From NCBI RefSeq assembly GCF_008710155.1, contig NZ_VYPZ01000002.1, positions 62,001 to 126,000 of the forward strand: a stretch of DNA of 64,000 bases, read 5' to 3'. The notes beneath the pieces were generated by a model. It was not told where the DNA came from. It worked only from the letters and a program-made list of their open reading frames with translations, and did no database searches. The DNA comes from Sphingobium limneticum (lineage in GTDB: Bacteria > Pseudomonadota > Alphaproteobacteria > Sphingomonadales > Sphingomonadaceae). How positions within the stretch are numbered: the first letter of the stretch is position 1; every line of letters starts with the position of its first letter. Shown here piece by piece: positions 35,433 to 46,026 of this stretch. The position numbers were made by a program, and so were the translations under genes.

Positions 35433-36608
35433 TCACGCCCCCCGGCGCAGCCGCGCAAAGAAGAACCCATCGCTGCCGTCATGCCCCGGCGTCAGCAACA
35501 GTCCCTCGCCATGCGAGCGCCCCACGGGCAGGTCGATCGGCTCGGCACTCCAGCCATCATGCCGGCGCAGGAAGGCATCCACCTGACCCCGTCCCTCCCG
35601 GTCGGTCAGCGCGCAGGTCGCGTAGACCAGCAGCCCGCCCGGCGCCAGCAAGGGTGCCGCGAAATCCAATATCCGCGCCTGTTCGCCAACCAGCCGATCC
35701 AGCCGCGCCTGAGTCAACCGCCATCGCGCTTCGGGGTTGCGCCGCCAGGTGCCCGTGCCCGAACAGGGCGCATCGACCAGCACCACATCCGCCTTGCCGC
35801 GCAGGCTCTCAAGGCCCCGCGCCTCATGACTCTGGTCCAGCAGCAGCGTTTCGATGAAGGTCGCGCCCGCCCGCGCCGCGCGCGGCTCCAGCCGGGCCAG
35901 CCGCGACCGGATCGTATCCGCCGCGATCAATGTGCCCTGACCGGCCATCGCCGCGGCCAGCGCCAGCGTCTTGCCGCCCGCGCCCGCGCACATATCCACG
36001 ACCGTCATGTCCGGCTGCACGCCACAGGCGGCCGAAATCCACTGGCTCCCGGCGTCCTGCACCTCGACCAGCCCGTCGGCCCAGGCGGCCTGCTGCTCGA
36101 TCGAATAGCCTTCGGGCAGGCGCAGCCCATCGCTTAGCCCCGCGATCGCCACGGCATCGGGCAGCATCGGCGCGACGGCGGCCGGATCGGCCTTCAACCG
36201 GTTCACGCGCACATCCACCGGCGCCCGGCCGAGCAACGCATCCTGCTCCACCGGCGCGGCCAGTAAGGGTTGCAACCAAGCCGGCACCGCGCCCGCCTGC
36301 GCGCCCAATTCACCCGGCTCGATCGGCAGCGGCGCATGGGCCGATCCGTCGAACAAGGCCGCGACATCCGGCCGCGCCTGCGCCACGCCGATCATCGCCT
36401 CGCGCCCCGTCTCCGGTCGCTCGGCTGCGCGGCGGATCGCGTCATAGACATGATCGCGCACCGCCCGCCGATCCCGCGACCCGGCATAGCGCCGTTCCTT
36501 AAAATAGCGTGCGATCAGCGTATCGGCCGCCGGCCCGCCATCGCGCGCCGACGCGATGATGGCGTCGAGCAGATCGATAGCGGCCTGTATGCGGGCAGAG
36601 GGTGTCAT
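35433..36608 (-). CDS. RsmB/NOP-family RNA m5C methyltransferase
   Basis: A SAM-dependent rRNA cytosine-5 methyltransferase-like protein of 391 residues with an N-terminal NusB/antiterminator-like RNA-binding region (to about 130) and a Rossmann domain. Motif I is VDMCAGAGGKTLALAAAM, motif IV carries the catalytic cysteine in DAPCSGTGTWRRNPEARW, and motif VI holds the second cysteine in YATCALTDRE. RsmB methylates C967 of 16S rRNA; this target is inferred. The ribosome binding site is formed by the first bases of the palindromic repeat just upstream (see 36611-36749). Confidence 0.88.
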   Translation of the reverse strand: MTPSARIQAAIDLLDAIIASARDGGPAADTLIARYFKERRYAGSRDRRAVRDHVYDAIRRAAERPETGREAMIGVAQARPDVAALFDGSAHAPLPIEPGELGAQAGAVPAWLQPLLAAPVEQDALLGRAPVDVRVNRLKADPAAVAPMLPDAVAIAGLSDGLRLPEGYSIEQQAAWADGLVEVQDAGSQWISAACGVQPDMTVVDMCAGAGGKTLALAAAMAGQGTLIAADTIRSRLARLEPRAARAGATFIETLLLDQSHEARGLESLRGKADVVLVDAPCSGTGTWRRNPEARWRLTQARLDRLVGEQARILDFAAPLLAPGGLLVYATCALTDREGRGQVDAFLRRHDGWSAEPIDLPVGRSHGEGLLLTPGHDGSDGFFFARLRRGA

Positions 36609-36610
36609 GC

Positions 36611-36749
36611 CATTCCTCCCCCCTCCCTTTCAAGGGAGGGGCCGGGGGTGGGTGCGAGCGAAGCGAGCAGCATGCTCGCCCTGCTGGGCAGAGGCGCCGC
36701 TTACGCGGCGCACCCACCCCTAACCCCTCCCTTAAAAGGGAGGGGAATG
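36611..36749. repeat. Large palindromic intergenic repeat (ccctccctttcaaggg type), copy 1
   Basis: The outer arms (cattcctcccccctcccttt and its continuation to about 36657; right arm about 36707-36749) are imperfect inverted complements, each itself a hairpin around cccctccctttcaaggga. The middle contains gcgagcgaagcgagc. It fills the 149-base gap between guaB and the RsmB-like gene. The left edge reads GGAGGAATGGC before the RsmB-like ATG, so it supplies its Shine-Dalgarno sequence. Related copies are at 62606-62730 and 51042-51164. Confidence 0.75.
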
Positions 36750-36757
36750 AAGAAAAA

Positions 36758-38314
<1,557 letters not shown>

Positions 38315-38923
38315 TCATTTAATTGCGCCGCGCCGCCGGGGGATCAAACGGACACCCAACAGGGCCAGGATGACGACCCCGTAAAGGATGGGGTCGCGAT
38401 GGTCGGCCTTTACCAGCAGATAATAATGGACGACGCCCAGCACCGCGATCAGGTAAACCAACCGGTGCAGCCAAAGCCAGTGACGCGGCCGCATCGCCCG
38501 CCGCACCTTGTTGACGGATGTGACCGCCAGCGGGATCAACAGGATGAAGGCCGCCATGCCGATGGTGATATAGGGGCGCTTGACGATATCCTTGACTATG
38601 CCGGGCCAGTCGAGCGCCTGATCGACGAGGATATAGGTCGTCAGATGCAGGCAGACATAGGCGAACGCCCACAGGCCGATGCGACGGCGATAGACCATGG
38701 CCCGCCGCCACAGGCCAAATCGCGCGATCAGGCCGATCGCCAGCGTGACGCACAAAAATCGCAACGCCCACACGCCCAGCGCGCGCAGAACATATTCGAC
38801 CGGATTGGCCGTCAGCCCATCCGTCAGCCCCTGCCCCGCAAGGATCAGGAGCGGCATCACGCATAACAGCCAGATCAGGCCGGACTCGATCCGGCGCGCC
38901 ATGGTCCCCGTCGCGCGCGCCAT
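38315..38923 (-). CDS. msrQ: Heme-binding membrane subunit of MsrPQ
   Basis: MsrQ (YedZ) is a six-helix inner-membrane b-type cytochrome that passes electrons from the quinone pool or flavin to MsrP. The protein of about 202 residues has the family pattern RRRIGLWAFAYVCLHL with a heme-ligand histidine and a second histidine pair in WLWLHRLVYLIAVLGVVHYY. Its ATG at 38923 overlaps the msrP stop by one base (TGATG), so the two are coupled. Together they repair oxidised methionine in periplasmic proteins. Confidence 0.93.
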   Translation of the reverse strand: MARATGTMARRIESGLIWLLCVMPLLILAGQGLTDGLTANPVEYVLRALGVWALRFLCVTLAIGLIARFGLWRRAMVYRRRIGLWAFAYVCLHLTTYILVDQALDWPGIVKDIVKRPYITIGMAAFILLIPLAVTSVNKVRRAMRPRHWLWLHRLVYLIAVLGVVHYYLLVKADHRDPILYGVVILALLGVRLIPRRRGAIK

Positions 38924-39852
38924 CAATAGAGCGTTCGGGCATCGAGGCCGCGATACAGGCCGGCCACCTGATCACCATAGCCGTTGAACGGCAAAGTCTT
39001 GCGCCGGAAAAATTCGCCGATCCGCCGCTCCTTGGCCTGCGACCAGCGGGGATGATCAACGTCCGGGTTCACATTGCCGTAAAATCCATATTCGCGCGGG
39101 GCCAATATATTCCAGCTCGTCTTGGGGCGGTTGGCGGTAAACTGGATGCGCACGATCGACTTGATGCCCTTGAACCCATATTTCCATGGGGTCACCAACC
39201 GGATCGGCGCGCCATTCTGATTGGGCAGGGTCTGGCCGTACAGGCCGACGGCCATCAACGTCAGGGGATTGAGCGCCTCGTCCAGCCGCAGCGCCTCCTG
39301 ATAGGGCCAATCCAATATGTCGCTGCGCTGGCCGGGCATCTGCCGGGGATCGCGCAACGTCTGGAACGCGACATATTTCGCCTGAGACGTCGGCTCCAGC
39401 GCCTTGATCAGCTTGGCCAGAGGAAATCCGACCCACGGGATCACCATCGACCATGCTTCGACGCAGCGCATGCGATAGATGCGCTCTTCCAGCGGAAAAC
39501 GACGGATCAGGTCGTCGATCCCATATTGCCCCGTCTTCTCGCAAAGCCCTGCCACGGTCACGGTCCAGGGGCGCGTCTTCATCATCTTGGCGTAAAGTGC
39601 GGGGTCGCTCTTGTCGGTCCCGAATTCGTAGAAATTATTATAGCCGGTGACGTCCTTCAGCGGCGTCTTGTCCTCGTCGATCGCCATGCGATTGGGGCTA
39701 TATTTAAGCGCCGCGGCCTGCGCCGCCGATCCGCCGATCAGCGATGCCGCGCCCACCCCCGCAGAACCGAGAATGAATTCCCGCCGGCGCAGGTACAGAC
39801 CATGATCGGTGACGTCGCAATCCTTAAAGTCCGCTGGAGGGCGAATGAGCAC
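38923..39852 (-). CDS. msrP: Periplasmic methionine-sulfoxide reductase, molybdopterin subunit
   Basis: MsrP (YedY) reduces methionine sulfoxide in periplasmic proteins using a molybdopterin cofactor. The 309-residue protein starts with a twin-arginine signal ([21 protein letters not shown]) and contains the cofactor cysteine in [17 protein letters not shown] near residue 131. GTG 39852 is preferred because AGGAG lies seven bases upstream; an extension to 40059 would put the Tat motif far inside the protein. It forms an operon with msrQ and uses the Tat pathway, like two aminotransferase genes further along. Confidence 0.93.
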   Translation of the reverse strand: MLIRPPADFKDCDVTDHGLYLRRREFILGSAGVGAASLIGGSAAQAAALKYSPNRMAIDEDKTPLKDVTGYNNFYEFGTDKSDPALYAKMMKTRPWTVTVAGLCEKTGQYGIDDLIRRFPLEERIYRMRCVEAWSMVIPWVGFPLAKLIKALEPTSQAKYVAFQTLRDPRQMPGQRSDILDWPYQEALRLDEALNPLTLMAVGLYGQTLPNQNGAPIRLVTPWKYGFKGIKSIVRIQFTANRPKTSWNILAPREYGFYGNVNPDVDHPRWSQAKERRIGEFFRRKTLPFNGYGDQVAGLYRGLDARTLY

Positions 39853-40118
39853 GCTATATCTCCTGGCCAATGGCTGCCTGCGATAGCGGCCCTTTGCTGA
39901 ACGCAGCAGGAATGACGACGATCCAAAACGCGCGGGCCGACCGATATGCCCCAAAGGGCATAGGGCCTTCGCACCCCATGCGCCAGGATCCGAGATGGGC
40001 GCCACCATCGGCCACGCCCGACACGCCATCAGGCCCCCGTGGTCGACACTGTGCGACATCGCCCCTCATGCGCGCGCGGGCGGAACAACCCGAATACCCG
40101 GTCGCCGCCGGCCTATCG

Positions 40119-40532
40119 CTAAAAGATCGACGTCCCGTTCCGGCAATGATCTTTCACGTCCAGCAGGGCGTCGCGCAGATCCGTTCCACGCGACTCATGG
40201 CGGATCAGCAAAGGCTGCGATCCGCCCGCCAAGTGCCTGATCTCGATAAGATCTGCCGCAACATCCCTGACGACGCTCTCCGTCGAAAAGTCGAACGACA
40301 CGCCCCCGACCACTCCAGGCTGCGCAGCCGTCTCGAAAAAGACGAGGCATTCGGCCACTGCCACGCCCCGGACAGGAACGGCATGTCCATCCTTCGCCAG
40401 CGCCATCTGCCCTGCACGCGCCGCCTGCTCCAGCGTCCGGACGGACGCCGCCGATACAGTTTCCGCACCGCCGTCCAGCGGACCAGCCAGAAACATAGCC
40501 ATCGCCAGCATCATATCCGCCAACCCGTTCAC
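40119..40532 (-). CDS. Unknown small exported protein
   Basis: A 137-residue protein with a hydrophobic N-terminal segment (MMLAMAMFLAGPLDGGAE) that looks like a signal peptide. The rest is a mixed alpha/beta sequence with one VAVAECLVFFE strand and a C-terminal region rich in histidine, arginine and aspartate. I do not recognise a family. The start is GTG 40532 with AAGGTG upstream. It follows ftsH on the same strand but is separated from it by a strong terminator, so it probably has its own promoter. Confidence 0.6.
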   Translation of the reverse strand: MNGLADMMLAMAMFLAGPLDGGAETVSAASVRTLEQAARAGQMALAKDGHAVPVRGVAVAECLVFFETAAQPGVVGGVSFDFSTESVVRDVAADLIEIRHLAGGSQPLLIRHESRGTDLRDALLDVKDHCRNGTSIF

Positions 40533-40606
40533 GCTGTCACCTTCCTGATATTCCCGACAAACCTATATCGGCAGCATGACGCTTTTACGTGGCGCTATCC
40601 CCGCGC

Positions 40607-40649
40607 TAATGAAAAAGGGCGCAGCCATCGGCCACGCCCTTTTTCATTA
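40607..40649 (-). terminator. Terminator of ftsH
   Basis: A perfect 15-bp stem (taatgaaaaagggcg at 40607-40621 and its complement at 40635-40649, loop 13) with A and T runs inside the arms, 19 bases after the ftsH stop. It can work in either direction. Confidence 0.88.
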
Positions 40650-40667
40650 CATTCCTGAACCCAGGCT

Positions 40668-42620
40668 TCAGGCCCCAGCAGGCGACGCCTCACCGAACGG
40701 CCCCTTGCGCTTGCGGGTGCGCGGGATCGAAGAGCCTGCCACCGGAATGACCGAAGGCTTGATCGTCGTGCCGTCGTCGCGGGTGATCTCGCCCTTTTCC
40801 AGCAGCGCCTTGATCTCTTCGCCGCTCAGCGTCTCATATTCCAGCATCGCGTTGGCCAGCAGGTGCAGCTGGTCCTCATGCCCCTTGAGCAAGTCCTGCG
40901 CACGGGCATAGCCCTGCTCCACCAGAGCGCGGATTTCCGCGTCGATCAGCTTGGCCGTCTCGTCCGACATGTGGACGCGCTGGCTCTGCGAATAGCCCAG
41001 GAACGTCTCGCCCTGCTGCTCTTCATATTGCAGCGGACCCAGCTTGTCCGACATGCCCCATTGCGTGACCATGTCGCGCGCCAGCTTGGTAGCGTACTGG
41101 ATGTCGCCCGAAGCGCCCGAAGACACCTTGTCGTAACCGAAGATGATTTCCTCGGCCACGCGCCCGCCCATGGCGACGGCCATGTTCGCGTGCATCTTGT
41201 CGCGATGATAGCTGTAGCTGTCGCGTTCCGGCAGGCGCATCACCATGCCCAGCGCACGGCCGCGCGGGATGATCGTCGCCTTGTGGATCGGGTCGGACGC
41301 CGGCTCATGGACCGATACGATGGCATGACCCGCCTCATGATAGGCGGTCATCTTCTTCTCGTCGTCGGTCATGACCATGGAGCGGCGTTCCGCACCCATC
41401 ATCACCTTGTCCTTGGCCGACTCGAACTCGTCCATGGCGACCAGCCGCTTGCCGCGCCGCGCCGCCGTCAAAGCCGCCTCGTTGACCAGGTTGGCTAGAT
41501 CCGCGCCGGAAAAGCCCGGCGTACCGCGCGCGATCGTGCGCGGATTGACGTCGGGCGCTAGCGGCACCTTCTTCATATGGACGGCCAGGATCTTCTCGCG
41601 ACCCTCGATGTCGGGACGGGGCACCACGACCTGACGGTCGAAACGACCCGGACGCAGCAGTGCGGGGTCCAGCACGTCGGGGCGGTTGGTCGCCGCGACG
41701 ATGATGATGCCCTCATTGGCCTCGAACCCGTCCATCTCGACCAGCAGCTGGTTCAGCGTCTGTTCGCGCTCGTCATTGCCATTGCCCAGACCCGCGCCGC
41801 GATGACGGCCGACCGCGTCGATTTCGTCGATGAAGACGATGCAGGGCGCGTTCTTCTTGGCCTGCTCGAACATGTCGCGCACGCGGCTTGCGCCCACGCC
41901 CACGAACATTTCGACGAAGTCAGACCCCGAAATGGTGAAGAAGGGCACACCCGCCTCGCCCGCGATCGCGCGCGCCAGCAATGTCTTGCCGGTACCGGGC
42001 GAACCGACCAGCAATGCGCCCTTGGGGATCTTGCCGCCCAGACGCGCAAACTTGCTCGGGTCTTTCAGAAATTCGACGATTTCCTGCAATTCCTCGCGCG
42101 CTTCGTCGATGCCGGCGACGTCATCGAACGTCACCTTGCCATGCTTTTCGGTCAGCAACTTGGCCTTGGACTTGCCGAAACCCATCGCGCCACCGGCGCC
42201 GCCCCCCTTCTGCATCTGGCGCAGCACGAAGAAGGCGATGCCCAGGATCAGCAGGAACGGCAACGACTGGTAGAGCAATATCTGCCAGAAGCTCGGCTGG
42301 TCCTGCGCCTGCCCCGAATATTTGACATTATAGTCGTCGAGCAAGCCGGTCAGGCCCGGATCATTGACCGGAACCGTGGAAAATTTCTGGCCGCTCGACA
42401 GGGTGCCGCTGATCCGGTCCGGCGCGATCGCGACGTCCTTGACCTGCCCTTCCTGCACCTTGGAACGGAATTCCGAATAGGCGATGGCCGATCCCGCAGC
42501 CGATGTCGTGCGGCTGTCGAACAGCGACACGAACAGCAGCAGGGCGACGATCACGCCCGCCCAAATCATGGCGCTCTTGATCCAGGGGTTGCCCTGCGGG
42601 TCTTTCTCGTCGTTCATCAT
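40668..42620 (-). CDS. ftsH: ATP-dependent zinc metalloprotease FtsH
   Basis: FtsH is an inner-membrane AAA+ protease that removes misassembled membrane proteins and regulators such as LpxC. At about 650 residues it is of normal length, with an N-terminal transmembrane helix ([16 protein letters not shown]), a periplasmic domain, a second helix near residues 115-135, AAA Walker [20 protein letters not shown] near 208, the second region of homology, and the zinc site HEAGH near 428. GTG 42623 and ATG 42620/42617 are adjacent possible starts. It is downstream of tilS, the common order in this class. Confidence 0.97.
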   Translation of the reverse strand: MMNDEKDPQGNPWIKSAMIWAGVIVALLLFVSLFDSRTTSAAGSAIAYSEFRSKVQEGQVKDVAIAPDRISGTLSSGQKFSTVPVNDPGLTGLLDDYNVKYSGQAQDQPSFWQILLYQSLPFLLILGIAFFVLRQMQKGGGAGGAMGFGKSKAKLLTEKHGKVTFDDVAGIDEAREELQEIVEFLKDPSKFARLGGKIPKGALLVGSPGTGKTLLARAIAGEAGVPFFTISGSDFVEMFVGVGASRVRDMFEQAKKNAPCIVFIDEIDAVGRHRGAGLGNGNDEREQTLNQLLVEMDGFEANEGIIIVAATNRPDVLDPALLRPGRFDRQVVVPRPDIEGREKILAVHMKKVPLAPDVNPRTIARGTPGFSGADLANLVNEAALTAARRGKRLVAMDEFESAKDKVMMGAERRSMVMTDDEKKMTAYHEAGHAIVSVHEPASDPIHKATIIPRGRALGMVMRLPERDSYSYHRDKMHANMAVAMGGRVAEEIIFGYDKVSSGASGDIQYATKLARDMVTQWGMSDKLGPLQYEEQQGETFLGYSQSQRVHMSDETAKLIDAEIRALVEQGYARAQDLLKGHEDQLHLLANAMLEYETLSGEEIKALLEKGEITRDDGTTIKPSVIPVAGSSIPRTRKRKGPFGEASPAGA

Positions 42621-42716
42621 CACTCACTTTCACCGGCCAAGATAGGGCGCGTCCGCAAAAGCGCAAGCAGGCTCAGGCCCAACGCGCCCGCTATTTCACG
42701 CCCTTCTCGTCGACGG

Positions 42717-42905
42717 TCAGGCGCCCAGCAACGTCAGCGCAACATAGCCCAGCGCCAGCGCCAACCCGGCCGACAGGCCACACAGCAGATAACCGACATA
42801 GAGCAGCAGCGGCGGATGCGGCCGCGCCAGCATCCGGTTCCGCTTCGCCGCCGAAAGAATGACACTGGCCAACAGGCCATAGGTCAGCGCCGCAAACTCC
42901 ACCAT
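42717..42905 (-). CDS. Small two-helix membrane protein between tilS and ftsH
   Basis: A 62-residue protein with two hydrophobic segments (ALTYGLLASVILSAA and LLLYVGYLLCGLSAGLALALGYVALTL) joined by a basic loop (KRNRMLARPHPP). GGGGAA lies seven bases before the ATG. Codon use fits the neighbours. I do not recognise the family. A size and position between tilS and ftsH suggest a membrane accessory or a conserved lineage-specific gene; a random frame is possible. Confidence 0.45.
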   Translation of the reverse strand: MVEFAALTYGLLASVILSAAKRNRMLARPHPPLLLYVGYLLCGLSAGLALALGYVALTLLGA

Positions 42906-43043
42906 GCACCAAATTCCCCGCTAGAAAGCCCGCCCGATAGCATGATGCGCGTTAAGGAAAGGTCATTTCGCTGCGCCTAATCGGCAAAGCGTGGGGCTTG
43001 CGCGATAGTCCGTGGAACCTTTCCGTAACGATCGATCCACAGG

Positions 43044-43988
43044 TTAGCGCCGTGGCGGCGCGGGCATCAACGTCCATGATGCGCCACCCTTGAGCAGCCA
43101 GTCGCCCAGGCTCGCCTGCCGCCCGGCGGCCGCCTCGGCCAGCGCCAGATCCAGGCTCTCGCCTCGCGGCACCGGCGCATCGGCCAGCGCCACCATATGC
43201 AGCACCAGCCGCCGCAGATATTCGCGCGGCAGGTCGGTCCGCTCCAGCCGCCATCCTGCCCCGTCGCTGCGGACATGCGCCTGCGCCAGTTCGGCCGCGC
43301 TCCATGCGATCGCCGCTTCGGCCTCCCCCAGCGCCGCCGCACTGCGGGCCGCCGCCTGCGCGTCAAGCCAGGGCGCCTGCGCCAGCGCCGTCCGCATCGC
43401 CGCCCGGTCGAATCGCGGATCGGCATTGGACGGATCCTGGACATGGGGCAGCCCTTCCGCGTCCGCCAACGCCTGCAAATCGGCCTTGCGCATCCCCAGC
43501 AGCGGCCGGATCACCCGGCCGGATCGCCCCCGCACCCCAGCCAGCCCGGCGACACCCGATCCCCGGTTCAACCGCATCAGCATCGTTTCCAGCTGGTCGT
43601 CGGCATGATGGGCGGTCATGATCCACGCGATCCCCTGCCCCGCGCACCAATGTTCGATCAACCGGTATCGCGTCGCCCTTGCCCAGGCCTGAACATTGCC
43701 CTGCACCGGCGCATCGGGCGTCAATATGGCATGGGGAATGGCGCGTTCGGCGCACCAGCGCGCGACCATCGCCGCCTCGTCCGCCGACGCCGCCCGCAAC
43801 TGATGATCGACCGTGACCGCCGCAACCCGCCCCGGAAAGGCGCGCGCGGCCAGAAACAGCAGCGCCATGCTGTCCGGCCCGCCCGATACCGCCACGCAGA
43901 ACCGCGCCGCCGGATCGTCCCCGACCAGCGCCCGCGTCGCTGCGATCAGCCGCGCCTCCAGCGCCGCAATCTGCGTCTTTAGCTGCAC
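43044..43988 (-). CDS. tilS: tRNA(Ile)-lysidine synthase
   Basis: TilS adds lysine to cytidine 34 of tRNA-Ile(CAU), converting AUG to AUA reading. The PP-loop ATPase signature is VAVSGGPDSMALL near residue 33. About 314 residues is at the short end, lacking a full second C-terminal domain, as is usual in alphaproteobacteria. The start is GTG 43988, overlapping the 3' end of cpoB, so translation is coupled. The frame continues to 44330 through cpoB without homology. It is followed by ftsH with a 420-base gap that holds one small membrane gene. Confidence 0.93.
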   Translation of the reverse strand: MQLKTQIAALEARLIAATRALVGDDPAARFCVAVSGGPDSMALLFLAARAFPGRVAAVTVDHQLRAASADEAAMVARWCAERAIPHAILTPDAPVQGNVQAWARATRYRLIEHWCAGQGIAWIMTAHHADDQLETMLMRLNRGSGVAGLAGVRGRSGRVIRPLLGMRKADLQALADAEGLPHVQDPSNADPRFDRAAMRTALAQAPWLDAQAAARSAAALGEAEAAIAWSAAELAQAHVRSDGAGWRLERTDLPREYLRRLVLHMVALADAPVPRGESLDLALAEAAAGRQASLGDWLLKGGASWTLMPAPPRR

Positions 43989-44902
43989 TTCGCCTTGGCG
44001 CGCCCGGCCGTCATCATCCCGCGCAGGCTGTTGGACAGGCTCTCGCCATAGACCTGCTCCAGTTCCTGATAGACTTTGCAGGCATCGGCCGGCTTCTTCA
44101 GCTGGATCAGTGCCTCGCCCAGATAGGTCAGGCTGTCGGCCGCGCGGTCGCCACGCGGGCGCTTCTGGTAATTTTCGTAGAAGGCGACCGACGCCAGCGC
44201 CGGCTTGCCATCGTCCAGATAGGCGCGGCCCAGCAGATTCTGCGCCTTGCTGGCGACCGGGCTGGAACCATATTTTTCCACCGTCGCCTTCAACTGCCCC
44301 TGCGCTTCGGGATAGAATTTCGCGTCCCACAAGCGGAAGCCATAATTATAGGCGTCACCCGCCGCATCGCCGGTATCGGGCCGCTCCACCGCCGCCACGG
44401 CGGCCTTGCGCGCTTCGCTGGCGACCGGCGCCGCCGCTGCGGGCTTGGGTGCGGCAGGCTTGGGCGCAGCAGCAGTCGGCGTCGGCGTGACCGGAACCGA
44501 CACGGCGGGCGCCACCGGCGCCGGCTCCGCCAGCCGCGCGTCATTCTCCGCCTTATATTTGGTGAAGGCCGCCTCCAGCTGGCGCAGCTTGTAGCTATTT
44601 TCCTCTACCTGTCCGGTGATGGAGGCCAGCTGAGATTCCAGCGCCCCCACCCGCGCGGTCAGGTCCGCGATCGGGGTCGATGCCGGCGATCCGGGCGCGA
44701 CCGTGGGCGTGGTGGGACGGGTAATCTCCGCCTCGATAGGCGTGCCGGCCGGGAAAACCTTGCGCTGCACCGCGCGCATTTCCTTTTCCAGCCGATCAAC
44801 CCGGACCTCGACCGGCGCATTTTGCGCGGCAACAGGTTGAACGATGGCGGGCGCGGCCATCGCCAGCAGCACGGCCGATGTCGCAAAGAGGGCGTTACGC
44901 AT
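43979..44902 (-). CDS. cpoB: Tol-Pal system coordinator CpoB (YbgF)
   Basis: A periplasmic protein that coordinates outer-membrane constriction with peptidoglycan synthesis at division. It has a signal peptide (MRNALFATSAVLLAMAAPAIV), an N-terminal coiled coil (residues about 28-60 and 80-125), a long proline/alanine linker and a C-terminal TPR domain (from about residue 180: AYNYGFRLWDAKFYPEAQGQLK, then KAQNLLGRAYLDDGKPALASVAFYENY). At 307 residues it is slightly longer than E. coli CpoB because of the linker. The tol-pal genes are not in the window. Confidence 0.92.
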   Translation of the reverse strand: MRNALFATSAVLLAMAAPAIVQPVAAQNAPVEVRVDRLEKEMRAVQRKVFPAGTPIEAEITRPTTPTVAPGSPASTPIADLTARVGALESQLASITGQVEENSYKLRQLEAAFTKYKAENDARLAEPAPVAPAVSVPVTPTPTAAAPKPAAPKPAAAAPVASEARKAAVAAVERPDTGDAAGDAYNYGFRLWDAKFYPEAQGQLKATVEKYGSSPVASKAQNLLGRAYLDDGKPALASVAFYENYQKRPRGDRAADSLTYLGEALIQLKKPADACKVYQELEQVYGESLSNSLRGMMTAGRAKAKCS

Positions 44903-44971
44903 GATGATCCCCGACTAAATCTGTTGGCTTGACCATAAGCCGTTATTCCGCGCGGTAAAGCGCGACATGCC

Positions 44972-45952
44972 TCAGGGCTGGGTACCGGTCGCGCCGCCCG
45001 CCGCCGGCGCAGGCGCTGCCGGCAACGGCACGCTCAACCCGCCGGGCTGTCCGGCGATCTGGCCATTGGCTGCCGACGGGGCCGCCGCCGTCGGACGCTG
45101 GGCAGGACGCGGAGCCGGTGTACGCGCGGGCGCGGTAGCGGCCGGCGCAGCGCCCGGCACGGCCGGCGTCTCCGCCGCCCGCGCCAACAGCGCCGCCGCG
45201 CTCACCGGCACGTCGGAAATGGTGCGATCGGGCGCGCCCAGCGGCGGGATCGTCTTGCCACCCACGGTCACGGTCAGCGCCTGCGGGCGACCGGTCAATA
45301 TGGTCGGCCCCTTGGCCTCGGCCGGCAGGGTGAAGCTCTCACCCTTCTTGAGCGTCCCGTCCTTCAGCCGCTCGCCCGCTTCGTCCACAATGCGTAACCA
45401 CACATCGTCCACCGCGGTGAACACCACGGTCTGCACGACGGGTGCGGCCGGGGCAACGCCGGCCGGACGCGCGGCGATCGCTTCCTGCTTGTCCTGCGCG
45501 ATTTCCTCGGCCGTGGGCGGCGTCAGCAACTGGGTGCGCCAGATGGTGAAGCCCGCGATCAGCACGACCACGATCAGCGCAGCGGTCCAGGCCAATGCCC
45601 GCGACGGGACACGCGCCGGATCGACCGGCTCGAACGCCTCATAACGGTTGGCGCCGATATCGCTGTTATGCACGCCATGGCGTACCTCCGCAGCGATCTC
45701 CACCTCGTCCAGATCCACAGCGCGGGCGTAGGCGCGTGCGAAACCGACGGCATAGGGGATGCCCGGCAGCGCGGCATAATCGTCCCGCTCCACCGCTTCC
45801 AGCTGGCGCACGGCGATGCGCGTGCGGGTCGCAACATCCTGTATCGAAAGGCCCTGCGCCTCCCGCGCGGCACGCAACTTCGCGCCGGGGGTGGAAAGCT
45901 GCGCGTCCGGCGCGCCGATGGCGCCGGCTTGGGTTTCTGCTTCGTCTGCCAT
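44972..45952 (-). CDS. RodZ-like helix-turn-helix membrane protein
   Basis: A bitopic protein with an N-terminal Xre-type HTH (LRAAREAQGLSIQDVATRTRI, residues about 27-90), a transmembrane helix (ALAWTAALIVVVLIAGFTIW, about 119-138) and a periplasmic DUF4115 domain (about 175-260), followed by a low-complexity Pro/Ala tail. RodZ links MreB filaments to the elongasome. The neighbours cpoB and ptsP form the usual block. The RodZ role is inferred from architecture. Confidence 0.85.
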   Translation of the reverse strand: MADEAETQAGAIGAPDAQLSTPGAKLRAAREAQGLSIQDVATRTRIAVRQLEAVERDDYAALPGIPYAVGFARAYARAVDLDEVEIAAEVRHGVHNSDIGANRYEAFEPVDPARVPSRALAWTAALIVVVLIAGFTIWRTQLLTPPTAEEIAQDKQEAIAARPAGVAPAAPVVQTVVFTAVDDVWLRIVDEAGERLKDGTLKKGESFTLPAEAKGPTILTGRPQALTVTVGGKTIPPLGAPDRTISDVPVSAAALLARAAETPAVPGAAPAATAPARTPAPRPAQRPTAAAPSAANGQIAGQPGGLSVPLPAAPAPAAGGATGTQP

Positions 45953-46026
45953 GCTGCTCCGCGACCTGTAATGGCCGGCCTTGTCTCATTGCGGGACGGG
46001 CGTTGTCAACGCCGCATCCCGCCTAA

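Noticed and set aside
39870..40658. A plus-strand frame of about 260 codons opposite the small exported protein gene and its flanks.
   Set aside because: It has no motif, very high arginine/proline content typical of antisense frames in GC-rich DNA, and crosses the ftsH terminator.
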